From Paraburkholderia sejongensis (lineage in GTDB: Bacteria; Pseudomonadota; Gammaproteobacteria; Burkholderiales; Burkholderiaceae): 64,000 nucleotides of DNA. Every line of letters starts with the position of its first letter. Position 1 is the first letter of the stretch. The notes under the pieces were generated by a model. The model did no database searches, was not told the origin of the DNA, and saw nothing but the letters and a program-made list of their open reading frames with translations. The stretch covers positions 186,001 to 250,000 of the forward strand of contig NZ_JAJITD010000007.1 of the NCBI RefSeq assembly GCF_020880815.1. The letters run 5' to 3'. The position numbers and the translations under genes were made by a program. This document shows positions 35,568-45,400 of the stretch, piece by piece.

Positions 35568-37109
35568 ATGATGAACGCGAAAACCTTGTCCCGCGGGGCC
35601 GTTGCCGTAGCTATCGCCGGCGCGCTGTCCGCCGGTTATGTGGCGGGCCATCGCAATATGCCGGCCCCGCAGGTCATCTCGCCCGCCGAAGCGGCCGCGC
35701 TGATGCCCGCCGAAGCCGCCGCCAAAACCGGCATCCCCGATTTCTCGGGCCTCGTCGAGACCTACGGCCCGGCCGTCGTCAATATCAGCGCGAAGCACGT
35801 GGTCAAGGAGACCGCGCTGCGTGGCAACAGCCGCGGCAACCTGAACGGCAACCAGTTGCCGATCGACCCGAACGATCCGTTCTTCCAGTTCTATAAGCGC
35901 TTCTTCGGCGGCATGCCCGGCATGCAGGGCGGTGGTGGTGGCGGCGGTGACGGCGGCGGCGACGGACCCGATCAGCCGAGCGCGAGCCTCGGTTCCGGCT
36001 TCATCATCAGCAATGACGGTTACATCCTGACCAACGCGCACGTGGTCGACGGCGCCAACGTCGTCACCGTCAAGCTGACCGACAAGCGCGAGTTCAAGGC
36101 GAAGGTGGTCGGCGCCGACAAGCAGTCCGACGTCGCGGTGCTGAAGATCGACGCAAGCAATCTGCCGAGCGTGAAGATCGGCGATCCGCGCCAGAGCAAG
36201 GTCGGTCAGTGGGTGGTCGCGATCGGCTCGCCGTACGGCTTCGACAACACCGTGACCTCGGGCATCATCAGCGCGAAGTCGCGCTCGCTGCCGAACGAGA
36301 ACTACACGCCGTTCATCCAGACCGACGTGCCGGTGAACCCGGGCAACTCGGGTGGTCCGCTGTTCAACCTGCAGGGCGAAGTGATCGGCATCAACTCGAT
36401 GATTTACTCGCAGACCGGCGGCTTCCAGGGCCTGTCGTTCGCGATCCCGATCAATGAAGCGATCAAGGTCAAGGACGATCTGGTCAAGACCGGTCACGTG
36501 AGCCGCGGCCGTCTCGGCGTCGCGGTGCAGGGCCTGAACCAGACGCTCGCCAATTCGTTCGGCTTGTCCAAGCCGCAAGGCGCGCTGGTCAGCTCGGTCG
36601 ATGCCGGCGGTCCGGCGGCCAAGGCCGGCCTGCAGCCGGGCGACGTGATCGTCGCGGTGAACGGCGACGAAGTCAGCGATTCGACGGATCTGCCGGCCAA
36701 GATCGCGGGCCTCGCGCCGGGCAGCTCGGCGACGCTGAAGGTATGGCGCGATAAGGCCAATAAGGACATCAAGGTGACCATCGGTTCGTTCTCGGACGCG
36801 AAAGTCGCGTCGGCGGACAAGGCCGATCAGCAGACCCAGGTGCAAGGCCGTCTCGGCGTCGCGGTGCGCGCGCTGACGCCGGACGAGAAGAGCAGCGCGT
36901 CGGTGTCGCACGGGCTGCTGGTGCAGCAGTCGGGCGGCGCGGCGGCCACCGCCGGGATCCGCCCCGGCGACGTGATCCTCGCGGTCAACGGCCGTTCGGT
37001 CGCCAACGTCGATCAACTGAAGCAGATAATTTCGGGCGCGGGCAACAGCATCGCGCTCCTGATCCAGCGAGACAACGCACAGATTTTCGTGCCCGTTGAT
37101 CTCGGCTGA
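35568..37109 (+). CDS. degP: DegP/HtrA-type periplasmic serine protease (MucD-like)
   Basis: Do-family protease/chaperone of 513 residues. N-terminal export signal (KTLSRGAVAVAIAGALSAGYVAG), trypsin-like catalytic triad His158 (TNAHVVDG), Asp188 (SDVAVLKID) and Ser261 (NPGNSGGPLF), followed by two PDZ domains (GVAVQGLNQTLANSF...; GVAVRALTPDEKSS...). A glycine-rich loop at residues 119-133 sits ahead of the protease core. Ribosome site AGGAGCTC precedes ATG 35568. Probably controlled by the upstream two-component system through the box at 35497. Confidence 0.96.
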   Translation: MMNAKTLSRGAVAVAIAGALSAGYVAGHRNMPAPQVISPAEAAALMPAEAAAKTGIPDFSGLVETYGPAVVNISAKHVVKETALRGNSRGNLNGNQLPIDPNDPFFQFYKRFFGGMPGMQGGGGGGGDGGGDGPDQPSASLGSGFIISNDGYILTNAHVVDGANVVTVKLTDKREFKAKVVGADKQSDVAVLKIDASNLPSVKIGDPRQSKVGQWVVAIGSPYGFDNTVTSGIISAKSRSLPNENYTPFIQTDVPVNPGNSGGPLFNLQGEVIGINSMIYSQTGGFQGLSFAIPINEAIKVKDDLVKTGHVSRGRLGVAVQGLNQTLANSFGLSKPQGALVSSVDAGGPAAKAGLQPGDVIVAVNGDEVSDSTDLPAKIAGLAPGSSATLKVWRDKANKDIKVTIGSFSDAKVASADKADQQTQVQGRLGVAVRALTPDEKSSASVSHGLLVQQSGGAAATAGIRPGDVILAVNGRSVANVDQLKQIISGAGNSIALLIQRDNAQIFVPVDLG

Positions 37110-37168
37110 TCCAGTCTCGGGCGATTTGCGAATCGCCCAACCACGCGAGAGCTGTAAGTAGTGCTTGC

Positions 37169-37206
37169 CGGTCCTTTGCATTTACTGCAGGGACCGATTT
37201 TTTTTC
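37169..37206 (+). terminator. Terminator after degP
   Basis: CGGTCC (37169-37174) pairs with GGACCG (37191-37196), with weaker inner pairing, followed by a run of eight or more T. Confidence 0.8.
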
Positions 37207-37387
37207 GTCGGTCGACAAGGGCCGCTGCGCCCACGGCGCCTAAGCCGCACACAGGCCGCGCGCCGTCGGGCAATGGTTGGGGCGCGTGGGCTTCGCGGTA
37301 AGCGCACGCCTGGCATGCAGGTTGCGTTATTTCCGGTTTGGGTCCGTTGAACGACGGCGCGAGGACTTTAACAAGGAGAGCGAACCG

Positions 37388-37882
37388 ATGAAAACCCAAC
37401 GCAATCAGCAAACGATCGTAGCCGCCGCGCTTTGCGCGGCGCTCACGCTCGGACTGGCGGGCGGTGCATACGCGCAGCAGGGGGGCGTGAGCGGCGGCTC
37501 GGCCACCGATAACACCAGCGCGGGCAATACCAACGGCGGCGGCCTGCCGCAAGTGCAGCAGCAGGGCGACGTGTCGTATGTGTCCGGCGGTGTCGGCCAG
37601 GACGAATCGCGCGCGCTGCAGGCGGCGCAAAGCGAGTGGCCGCTGACGCTGCGTTTCACCGGCCCGACCTCCAATTTTCTCGCCGACGTGCAGGTGCGCA
37701 TCGTCGATGCGCATGACGGCGAGGTGCTGAACACCACGTCGCGCGGACCGTTCATGCTGGTCCGGTTGCACCCGGGCCGCTACACCGTGCACGCGAAGTA
37801 CAACGACCGCGAGCAGACACACACCGTGACGGTGCCGGCGCATGGCAACGTCAAATCCGCGTTTGTCTGGAGCGGCCAGTAA
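37388..37882 (+). CDS. Small exported protein with a carboxypeptidase-regulatory-like fold
   Basis: 164 residues with a signal peptide (TIVAAALCAALTLGLAGGAYA). After a Gly/Gln/Asn-rich linker (QGGVSGGSATDNTSAGNTNGG region) comes a beta-sandwich-like part: LTLRFTGPTSNFLADVQVRIVDAHDGEV, GPFMLVRLHPGRYTVHAKYNDREQTHTVTV. The G-x-Y-T-V and D-x-x-G patterns resemble CarboxypepD_reg/Cna-B style domains. Function unknown; probably periplasmic. Ribosome site AAGGAGAG precedes ATG 37388. It follows the degP terminator, so has its own promoter. Confidence 0.8.
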   Translation: MKTQRNQQTIVAAALCAALTLGLAGGAYAQQGGVSGGSATDNTSAGNTNGGGLPQVQQQGDVSYVSGGVGQDESRALQAAQSEWPLTLRFTGPTSNFLADVQVRIVDAHDGEVLNTTSRGPFMLVRLHPGRYTVHAKYNDREQTHTVTVPAHGNVKSAFVWSGQ

Positions 37883-37922
37883 CGGGTGACGGCGGCGCAA
37901 CCTCTCGCGCCGGCCCGGCGCG

Positions 37923-37964
37923 CAGTGAAGCCCGCTCAGTGAAGCCCCCTCAGCGAAGCCCGCG
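37923..37964 (+). repeat. 14-bp tandem repeat
   Basis: Three copies of CAGTGAAGCCCGCT (variants CAGTGAAGCCCCCT and CAGCGAAGCCCGCG), 41 bases after the stop of the small exported protein. Confidence 0.85.
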
Positions 37965-37991
37965 CAGGCGCCCGAAGTTTCGCCGATAATG

Positions 37992-38017
37992 AAGCCACGG
38001 GCGCGTCCCGTGGCTTT
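37992..38017 (+). terminator. Terminator before the DUF427 gene
   Basis: AAGCCACGGG pairs with CCCGTGGCTT around a GCGCGT-like loop (core stem 37994-38001 / 38007-38014), then a short T-run. It ends the 37388 gene. Confidence 0.75.
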
Positions 38018-38072
38018 GCCGTTGCGGCGGCAAGCGCCCGCGTTGAGTGCCTATCCATCACGGAGTCCGGAC

Positions 38073-38453
38073 ATGAGCGATGCGTCGACATCTGAGCAAA
38101 AGCCTGGCGGCCATGCCATCGTGATTCACGAAAATAGCCACCGCGTGCGCGTGATTCACGGCGGCGTGACGATGGCCGACACCCAGGCGGCGCTCACGCT
38201 ATGCGAAACCGGCCTGCCGGACGTCGTCTACTTTCCGCGCGAACATGTGAACATGGCCCGGCTCGAACGCTCGACGCACAGCTCGCACTGTCCGTTCAAG
38301 GGCGATGCGTCGTACTTTCATCTGCGCACCGAAGACGGTCTGATCGAAAACGCGGTATGGAGCTACGAGGCCCCATTCGAGCAGGTCGGACGGATCAAGG
38401 GCTATCTGGCGTTCTATACATCGCGCGTCGATCGCATCGATCAGACGTCCTGA
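38073..38453 (+). CDS. DUF427 domain-containing protein
   Basis: Cytoplasmic protein of 126 residues. DUF427 hallmarks: NSHRVRVIHGGVTMADTQAALTLCETGLPDVVYFPREHVNM, then STHSSHCPFKGDASYFHL and AVWSYEAPFE. The fold is a small beta-tent; some members bind nucleotides or small molecules, function not settled. Start 38073 was chosen because an in-frame ATG at 37989 would put the terminator hairpin inside the gene. Confidence 0.9.
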   Translation: MSDASTSEQKPGGHAIVIHENSHRVRVIHGGVTMADTQAALTLCETGLPDVVYFPREHVNMARLERSTHSSHCPFKGDASYFHLRTEDGLIENAVWSYEAPFEQVGRIKGYLAFYTSRVDRIDQTS

Positions 38454-38487
38454 TCCCGCGGGCCGCGCGTTCATCGGGGAGGCTGTG

Positions 38488-39237
38488 ATGGAACTGAACC
38501 AGGCGGTACGGATTCCGCTCGCGCCGGCCGAAGTCTGGGACGCGTTGCAGGATCTCGCGCTGTTGCGTGCGAGTCTCGACAACTGCGAGTCGCTCACCCG
38601 GCTCGCCCACGGCGAATACGCGCTGACCATGACGGTGCCGCTCGGCCCGTTGCGCGCCCGTTACGAAGCGCGCGCCCACGTGGCCGGTCAGGATTCCGGA
38701 CCGGCCGACGCGCAGCGCCGCACGATCAACTTCAAGGCGCGTGCCGAAGGCGTCGGCGCGTTGCGCGGCCAGATCGAAGTGCGTCTGCGGGCAGACGACA
38801 GCGCGCATGGCGGCGCCCGCGAGCGCGGCACGCGGATCGATTACACGATCTGGGCGACTTCGTCCGGACCACTCGCCGAACTGCCGGTGCGCCAGCTCGA
38901 AAACGCATTGCATCAACTCGCCGACGATTTCTTCACCGAATTCGACGGGGTCGTGCGCGCCAAGCACGGCACGGGGCCGAACCGCGCGCGCGGGGCGGCG
39001 CCACGTCGCCAGCATGTGTTTCTGCGGCCGATCTCGCTCGGCGCAATCGCGCGACGCACGCGCATCGAGCACGCCAGCGCGCTCGGCGGGCGCGCGGCGA
39101 GCGCGTCGCATAGCTGGTCGCAGGGCGGCTCGCACCACGAGCCGGGCCCGCACGTCGTGCCGCACTGGGCGTGGGCGGGGATGATTTTCGTGGTCGCGCT
39201 GCTGCTGTATCTGGTGCGCTGGATCAGCGAGCATTGA
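38488..39237 (+). CDS. CoxG/SRPBCC-family protein with C-terminal membrane anchor
   Basis: 249 residues. Residues 1-150 form a START/SRPBCC-type fold like CO dehydrogenase subunit G: AVRIPLAPAEVWDALQDLALLRASLDNCESL, GPLRARYEARA, and RIDYTIWATSSGPLAELPVRQLENALHQLADDFFTEF. The C-terminus is a single hydrophobic anchor (AWAGMIFVVALLLYLVRWI), as in CoxG proteins that tether cofactor-dehydrogenases. No dehydrogenase subunits lie nearby, so the partner is unknown. A GTG immediately ahead (38485) could also initiate. Confidence 0.87.
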   Translation: MELNQAVRIPLAPAEVWDALQDLALLRASLDNCESLTRLAHGEYALTMTVPLGPLRARYEARAHVAGQDSGPADAQRRTINFKARAEGVGALRGQIEVRLRADDSAHGGARERGTRIDYTIWATSSGPLAELPVRQLENALHQLADDFFTEFDGVVRAKHGTGPNRARGAAPRRQHVFLRPISLGAIARRTRIEHASALGGRAASASHSWSQGGSHHEPGPHVVPHWAWAGMIFVVALLLYLVRWISEH

Positions 39238-39324
39238 CGCCGCGAAAATCGCGCCGCCCTCGCCGCGTCGCCACTACGCCACTACGCCACCCGCGTCCTC
39301 GATCTTTCGACAAGGAGCCTTGCC

Positions 39325-39963
39325 ATGACCACCGTCGCGCCGCGCCGTGCGCTGATTGTCATCGACGTGCAGAACGAATACGTGAGCGGCGACCTGCCGA
39401 TCGAATTTCCCGACGTGCAGACTTCGCTCGCCAACATCGGCCGCGCGATCGATGCCGCGCGTGCGGCCGGCGTGCCGGTCGTGGTCGTGCAGAACATCGC
39501 ACCGGCGACCTCGCCGCTGTTCGCTCGCGGCAGCGTCGGGGCGCAGTTGCACGAAGTCGTCAGCTCGCGCGCTCACGATCACCTGATCGAGAAGTCGCTG
39601 CCGAGCGCGTTCACCGGCACCGATCTGGCCGACTGGCTCGCCGCGCGCGAGATCGACACGCTGACCGTGACCGGCTACATGACGCACAACTGCGACGCGT
39701 CGACGATCAACCACGCGGTTCATGCGGGGCTCGCGGTCGAGTTCCTGCACGACGCGACCGGTTCGGTGCCGTATCAGAACAGTGCGGGTTTTGCGAGCGC
39801 GGAGGAGATTCATCGCGTGTTCAGCGTAGTGCTGCAGTCGCGCTTCGCGGCGGTCGCGAGCACGGACGCGTGGCTTGCATCGCTGCACAACGGCGCGCCG
39901 CTCGAGCGCGGCAACATCTATTCGTCGAATCAGACGGCGCGGGCTCGCAGCGCGGTGGCGTAA
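39325..39963 (+). CDS. Isochorismatase-family cysteine hydrolase
   Basis: 212-residue hydrolase of the nicotinamidase/isochorismatase fold. The catalytic triad is visible: Asp in LIVIDVQNEYV, Lys in IEKSLPSAFTGTDL, and Cys in TVTGYMTHNCDASTINHA. Substrate not determinable; members act on nicotinamide, amides, ureido compounds or isochorismate. RBS AAGGAG precedes ATG 39325. Confidence 0.9.
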   Translation: MTTVAPRRALIVIDVQNEYVSGDLPIEFPDVQTSLANIGRAIDAARAAGVPVVVVQNIAPATSPLFARGSVGAQLHEVVSSRAHDHLIEKSLPSAFTGTDLADWLAAREIDTLTVTGYMTHNCDASTINHAVHAGLAVEFLHDATGSVPYQNSAGFASAEEIHRVFSVVLQSRFAAVASTDAWLASLHNGAPLERGNIYSSNQTARARSAVA

Positions 39964-40007
39964 GCGCGGTATAGGAAAGTAAAGCGGTGCGCGCCGGCCG
40001 CCCCCAA

Positions 40008-40044
40008 AAAACAACAAGGGCGGTTCATCGCGAACCGCCCTTGT
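40008..40044 (-). terminator. Terminator of the TetR regulator gene (minus strand)
   Basis: A 12-bp perfect stem (CAAGGGCGGTTC 40015-40026 with GAACCGCCCTTG 40032-40043). The adjoining A-run at 40006-40011 reads as a T-run on the minus strand. Confidence 0.85.
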
Positions 40045-40069
40045 CGTGAGCTAACTCATCATCCACCGT

Positions 40070-40714
40070 CTAGGACGCGGCCTTGGTCCGCAGCGCCGGA
40101 CTCAAACGCAACGCGTCGAACATCCCTTCGACCATTTGCTCCGCATGCGCGCCGAGATCCGTCGCGTCGGGCAAAAACAGCATGTCGCGCAGCGCGCCGC
40201 CGACGAACGCATGCACCATCGTCGCCGCGAGCCGGGTGTCGAGCTCGGCAGGCAACTGCCCCTTCGACACCGCATTGCGCAGACCGCCTTCGATCTTCTT
40301 GAGCCCCTCGCGCATGTTGGTCTGGTAGCGCTCGACCATCGGACCCATGTCCTCGACCAGCTCGCATTTGAGAAACAGGATGTCGAACACGCGCCGGCGG
40401 CGCGGGTCGTTGACGGTGTCGCGCAGACACACCATGCACACTTCGATCAGCCGCCCCAGCGGATCGGGCTCGTTCGGATCGAGCGACGCGGCTTTCAGCT
40501 CATCGAGCGGCAGCAGCACACGGTCGAACATTTCCGTGAAGAGATCGCTCTTGTGCGCGAAGTGCCAATAGATGGCGCCGCGCGTGACCCCGGCCGCCTG
40601 CGCGATATCGGCCAGCGACGTGCGCGAGACTCCTTTCTCGAAAAAAACCAGCTCAGCCGCGTCGAGAATGCGGTTGCGCGTCTCCAATGCCTCTTCTTTG
40701 GTTCTTCTGACCAT
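40070..40714 (-). CDS. bpeR: TetR-family repressor of the RND efflux operon (BpeR/AcrR type)
   Basis: 214-residue repressor. N-terminal helix-turn-helix RNRILDAAELVFFEKGVSRTSLADIAQAAGVTRGAIYWHFAHKSDLF is close to AcrR and TtgR; the C-terminal ligand domain matches TetR_C_2 (AcrR type; LFLKCELVEDMGPMV). Divergent from an RND operon and separated by 427 bases that hold an AcrR-like operator, so it should repress efflux and be released by toxic ligands. Symbol assigned by similarity to the B. pseudomallei BpeAB-OprB system; AmrR is an alternative. Confidence 0.85.
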   Translation of the reverse strand: MVRRTKEEALETRNRILDAAELVFFEKGVSRTSLADIAQAAGVTRGAIYWHFAHKSDLFTEMFDRVLLPLDELKAASLDPNEPDPLGRLIEVCMVCLRDTVNDPRRRRVFDILFLKCELVEDMGPMVERYQTNMREGLKKIEGGLRNAVSKGQLPAELDTRLAATMVHAFVGGALRDMLFLPDATDLGAHAEQMVEGMFDALRLSPALRTKAAS

Positions 40715-41141
40715 ATAGGTATGACCTGCACTGATTGTGGGGCTTTCCCGGACCGAATTAAGTCAGTCGGGTGACAATCCAACTACGTTTGAGCGAATGG
40801 CGAAGCGATCTTGCGAGTCCCCGGCCAGCAAGCGATGTAAATGCACTTTTACATGCATTCGTGAATGTATATATAATAGCACCCCACGATCGGATGGCCC
40901 AAGCCGTGACGACCGGTTAATATCCGTCACTGTTGCCTTTCAAAACACTCCCGCGCCTGTCCACACGGCAGGCGCCGTGCGGCATTCCCGGGTTGGCGCA
41001 TTTCTCAGCAGGGTGCCTTTGCAGCGCGGTTGGCAGCGCTGGGCGTCCGGTCAAGCGTCGCAAGACGCCTGTGTGCGCTGTCGTCCCCGGGGTAGGGATG
41101 CGCGCACTTTTTCATTCTCAGTCTTTGACAGAGGTTGCTCC
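40715..41141. other. 427-base divergent region, regulator / efflux operon
   Basis: Contains the operator and promoter, then an apparent leader of about 258 bases from the expected start (about 40884) to the efflux adaptor ATG at 41142. I see no second gene in the leader, although the frame is open in part. Confidence 0.6.
40848..40877 (+). promoter_or_regulatory. Efflux promoter overlapped by an AcrR-type operator
   Basis: A 24-bp imperfect palindrome at 40850-40873 has half-sites TACATGCATTC and GAATGTATATA around GT. From memory of the E. coli AcrR operator only three positions differ. It overlaps a promoter: TTTACA (40848-40853), 18 bases, TATAAT (40872-40877). Repressor binding here would block polymerase directly. 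Confidence 0.85.
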
Positions 41142-42383
41142 ATGCGCGTCGAACGGGTTCCATTCCGCTTAATCAGTGCCGCGACGGCTGCCATTTTGCT
41201 GGCGGCATGCGGACCAAAACAATCAGCCCCGCCGCCACAGGCGCCCGAAGTCGGCGTCGTCACACTTGAGCCGACGACCGTGCCCGTCGTCACCGAACTG
41301 CCCGGCCGTACCAGTGCCTTCCTCGTCGCGCAGGTGCGCGCGCGGGTCGACGGCATCGTGCTGCGCCGCGAGTTCACCGAGGGTAGCGAGGTCAAGGCCG
41401 GCCAGCGTCTGTACAAGATCGATCCGGCGCCGTACATCGCGTCGCTGAACAATGCGAAGGCCTCGCTCGCGAAGGCGCAGGCGAACCTCGTGTCGACCAC
41501 CGCGCAGGCGAACCGCTACAAGGTGCTGGTCGCGGCCAACGCGGTCAGCAAGCAGGACTACGACAACGCGGTCGCCGCGCAAGGCCAGGCCGCCGCCGAC
41601 GTGGCCGCCGGCAAGGCCGCTGTCGACACCGCGCAGATCAACCTCGGCTACACCGACGTGACCTCGCCGGTGACCGGCCAGATCGGCGTGTCGCAAGTTA
41701 CGCCGGGCGCATTCGTGCAGGCGAGCGCCGCGACGCTGATGGCCACGGTCCAGCAGCTCGATCCGGTCTACGTCGACCTCACGCAGTCGAGCCTGGACGG
41801 TCTGAAGCTGCGCCGCGAGATCCAGGAAGGCCGTCTGAAGACGTCCGGCCCGGGCGCCGCGCAAGTGTCGCTGGTGCTCGAAGACGGCCGCGTCTATCCC
41901 GAGAAGGGCAAGCTGCAGTTCACCGACGTGACCGTCGACCAGGGCACCGGCTCGGTCACGGTGCGCGCGATCTTCAAGAACCCGAACCGGGTGCTGCTGC
42001 CGGGCATGTTCGTGCGCGCGAAGATCGAAGAGGGCGTCAACCAGAACGCGCTGATCGTCCCGCAGATCGGCGTCACGCACGACCAGAAGGGGCAGCCCAC
42101 CGCGCTGGTGGTCGGCGCCGACAACAAGGTCGAACTGCGTCAGCTGGCGACCGCCGGCACCTTCGGTACGTACTGGGTGGTCTCGGACGGTCTGAAGCAA
42201 GGCGATCGCGTGGTCGTGCAGGGCGTCGACAAGGCGCGCCCGGGCCAGCAAGTCAAGCCGGTGCCGGCGCAACTGCCGCCCACGCCGGCTTCCGGCGCGG
42301 CCGCAGGCGGCGCGCCCGCGGCAAGCGGCGCAGCCCCGGGGCAACCCGCGGCTCAACCCGCCTCCGCCGCGTCGGGCGCGTAA
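41142..42383 (+). CDS. bpeA: RND efflux periplasmic adaptor lipoprotein
   Basis: Membrane fusion protein of 413 residues linking the RND pump to the outer-membrane channel. Lipobox LLAACG with Cys23 marks the start. Lipoyl/barrel-sandwich half motifs (RARVDGIVLRREFTEGSEVKAGQRLYKIDP), a helical hairpin (ASLAKAQANLVSTTAQANRYK), then GYTDVTSPVTGQIGVS and beta-barrel. C-terminal Pro/Ala/Gly-rich tail is variable. First gene of a three-gene operon, 18 bases before the pump. Confidence 0.93.
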   Translation: MRVERVPFRLISAATAAILLAACGPKQSAPPPQAPEVGVVTLEPTTVPVVTELPGRTSAFLVAQVRARVDGIVLRREFTEGSEVKAGQRLYKIDPAPYIASLNNAKASLAKAQANLVSTTAQANRYKVLVAANAVSKQDYDNAVAAQGQAAADVAAGKAAVDTAQINLGYTDVTSPVTGQIGVSQVTPGAFVQASAATLMATVQQLDPVYVDLTQSSLDGLKLRREIQEGRLKTSGPGAAQVSLVLEDGRVYPEKGKLQFTDVTVDQGTGSVTVRAIFKNPNRVLLPGMFVRAKIEEGVNQNALIVPQIGVTHDQKGQPTALVVGADNKVELRQLATAGTFGTYWVVSDGLKQGDRVVVQGVDKARPGQQVKPVPAQLPPTPASGAAAGGAPAASGAAPGQPAAQPASAASGA

Positions 42384-42401
42384 TAACAGGGAGCCCGCCT
42401 C

Positions 42402-45400
42402 ATGGCAAAGTTCTTTATTGATCGCCCGATTTTTGCATGGGTGATCGCCATCATTCTGATGCTCGCGGGTATCGCGTCGGTGTTCACACTGCCGATCGCG
42501 CAATACCCGACCATTGCGCCCCCGGCCGTGCAGATCAGCGCGAACTATCCGGGCGCATCGGCGAAGACGGTGGAAAACACCGTCACGCAGGTGATCGAGC
42601 AGCAGATGAGTGGTCTCGACCACCTGCTGTACCTCGCGTCGACTTCGGACGACTCGGGCACGGCCACCATCACGCTGACGTTCGCGGCCGGCACCAATCC
42701 CGACATCGCGCAGGTGCAGGTGCAGAACAAGCTGCAACTGGCCACGCCGCTGCTTCCGCAGGTCGTGCAGCAGCTCGGCACCAAGGTCACGAAGTCGAGC
42801 AGCAGCTTCCTGCTGGTGATGGCGTTCGTGTCCGAAGACGGCAGCATGACCAAGTACGACCTCGCGAACTACGTCGCGTCGAACATTCAGGATCCGATCA
42901 GCCGTATCGACGGCGTGGGTACGGTGACGCTGTTCGGCTCGCAGTACGCGATGCGGATCTGGCTCGACGCGAACAAGCTGAATAACTTCAGCCTCACGCC
43001 GGTCGACGTCGAAGCCGCGTTGCAGTCGCAGAACGTGCAGGTCGCGGGCGGCGGGCTCGGCGGCACGCCGTCGGTGCCCGGTCAGGTGTTGCAGGCCACC
43101 ATCACGCAGGCCACGCTGCTCAACACCCCCGAGCAGTTCGGCAACATTTTGCTGAAGGTCAACAAGGACGGCTCGCAGGTGCGTCTGCGCGACGTCGCGC
43201 GGATCGAGCTCGGCGGCGAAAACTACAACTTCGACACCAAGTACAACGGTCAGCCGACGGCAGGCTTCGGTATCCAGCTGGCCACCGGCGCGAACGCGCT
43301 CGCCACCGCGAAGGCGGTGCGCGCGAAGGTCGCCGAACTGTCGAAGTATTTCCCGCACGGTCTGGTGGTCCAGTATCCGTACGACACCACGCCGTTCGTG
43401 CGTCTGTCGATCGAGGAAGTGGTCAAGACGCTGCTCGAAGGTATCGTGCTGGTGTTCCTGGTCATGTACCTGTTCCTGCAGAACCTGCGCGCGACGCTGA
43501 TCCCGACGATCGCGGTGCCGGTGGTGCTGCTGGGCACGTTCGCGATCATGAGCATTGTCGGCTTCTCGATCAACGTGCTGTCGATGTTCGGTCTGGTGCT
43601 TGCGATCGGTCTGCTGGTGGACGATGCGATCGTGGTGGTGGAAAACGTCGAACGGGTGATGCAGGAGGAGGGCTTATCGCCCCGCGAAGCGACCCGCAAG
43701 GCGATGGACCAGATCACCGGCGCGCTGGTCGGCGTGGCGCTGGTGCTGTCGGCGGTGTTCGTGCCGGTGGCGTTCTCGGGCGGCTCGGTCGGCGCGATTT
43801 ACCGGCAGTTCTCGCTGACGATCGTCGCGGCGATGGTGCTGTCGGTGCTGGTCGCGTTGATTCTCACGCCGGCTCTGTGCGCGACGATCCTCAAGCCGAT
43901 TCCGAAGGGGCATCACGAAAAGGCCACCGGTTTCTTCGGCTGGTTCAACCGTACCTTCAATTCGAGCCGCGACAAGTATCACTCTGGCGTGCACCACGTG
44001 ATCAAGCGCTCGGGCCGCTGGCTGATCATCTATATGGTGGTGATCTTCGCGGTGGGTCTGCTGTTCGTCAAACTGCCGAAGTCGTTCCTGCCTGACGAAG
44101 ACCAGGGCACGATGTTCGTGCTGGTGCAAACGCCGTCGGGTTCCACGCAGGAAACCACCGCGCGCGCGCTGAAGGACGTTTCCGACTACCTGCTGGTCGA
44201 CGAAAAGGCGATCGTCGAGTCCACCTTCACGGTGAACGGCTTCAGCTTCGCGGGCCGTGGCCAGAACGCGGGTCTCGTGTTCGTGCGGATGAAAGACTAC
44301 GCGCAACGCCAGCATGCGGACCAGAAGGTGCAGGCGCTGGTGGGCCGGTTGTACATGCACTTCGCGGGCTACAAGAACGCGACCGTGTTCCCGGTCAATC
44401 CGCCGTCGATTCCCGAACTCGGCACCGCCGCAGGTTTCGACTTCCAGTTGCAGGATCGTGCCGGTCTCGGCCACGCGAAGCTGATGGAAGCGCGCAACAT
44501 GCTGCTCGGTCTCGCCGCGAAGGATCCGACGCTCGCGCAGGTGCGTCCGAACGGCCTGAACGATACGCCGCAGTTCAAGGTGAACATCGATCGCGAGAAG
44601 GCGGAAGCGCTCGGGGTGTCCGTATCCGATATCAACACGACCTTCTCGGTCGCGTGGGCGTCGGCGTACGTGAACAACTTCCTCGATACCGACGGCCGGA
44701 TCAAGAAGGTGTACCTGCAGGGCGACGCGCCGTTCCGGATGAAACCGGAAGACGTCAGCGCGTGGTTCGTGCGCAACAGCGCGGGCGCGATGGTGCCGTT
44801 CTCGGCCTTCGCGAGCACCGAGTGGATTTTCGGTTCGCCGAAGCTCGAGCGCTACAACGGCATCTCGTCGGTGGAAATCCAGGGCGCGGCCGCACCGGGC
44901 AAGTCGACCGGTCAGGCGATGGCGGCGATGGAATCGATCGTCACCAAGCTGCCGGCCGGGGTCGGCTACGAGTGGACGGGTCTGTCGCTGCAGGAACGCC
45001 AGTCGGGTTCGCAGGCGCCGATTCTGTACGGCATCTCGATCCTCGTCGTGTTCCTGTGTCTGGCGGCGCTGTATGAAAGCTGGTCGATCCCGTTCTCGGT
45101 GATCATGGTGGTGCCGCTCGGCGTGATCGGCGCACTGCTGGCCGCGACGCTGCGCGGGCTCGAGAACGACGTGTTCTTCCAGGTGGGTCTGCTGACCACC
45201 GTCGGTCTGTCGGCGAAAAACGCGATTCTGATCGTCGAGTTCGCGCGCGACCTGCAGCAAAAGGAGGGGATGGGGCCGATCGAGGCCGCGCTCGAAGCTG
45301 CCCGTCTGCGTCTGCGCCCGATCCTGATGACCTCGCTCGCGTTCATTCTCGGCGTGTTGCCGCTCGCCATCAGTAACGGCGCCGGCTCCGCCAGCCAGCA

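Noticed and set aside
37989..38072. A start at 37989 for the DUF427 gene
   Set aside because: It would place a terminator-like hairpin (37992-38017) inside the coding region and adds residues absent from the family.
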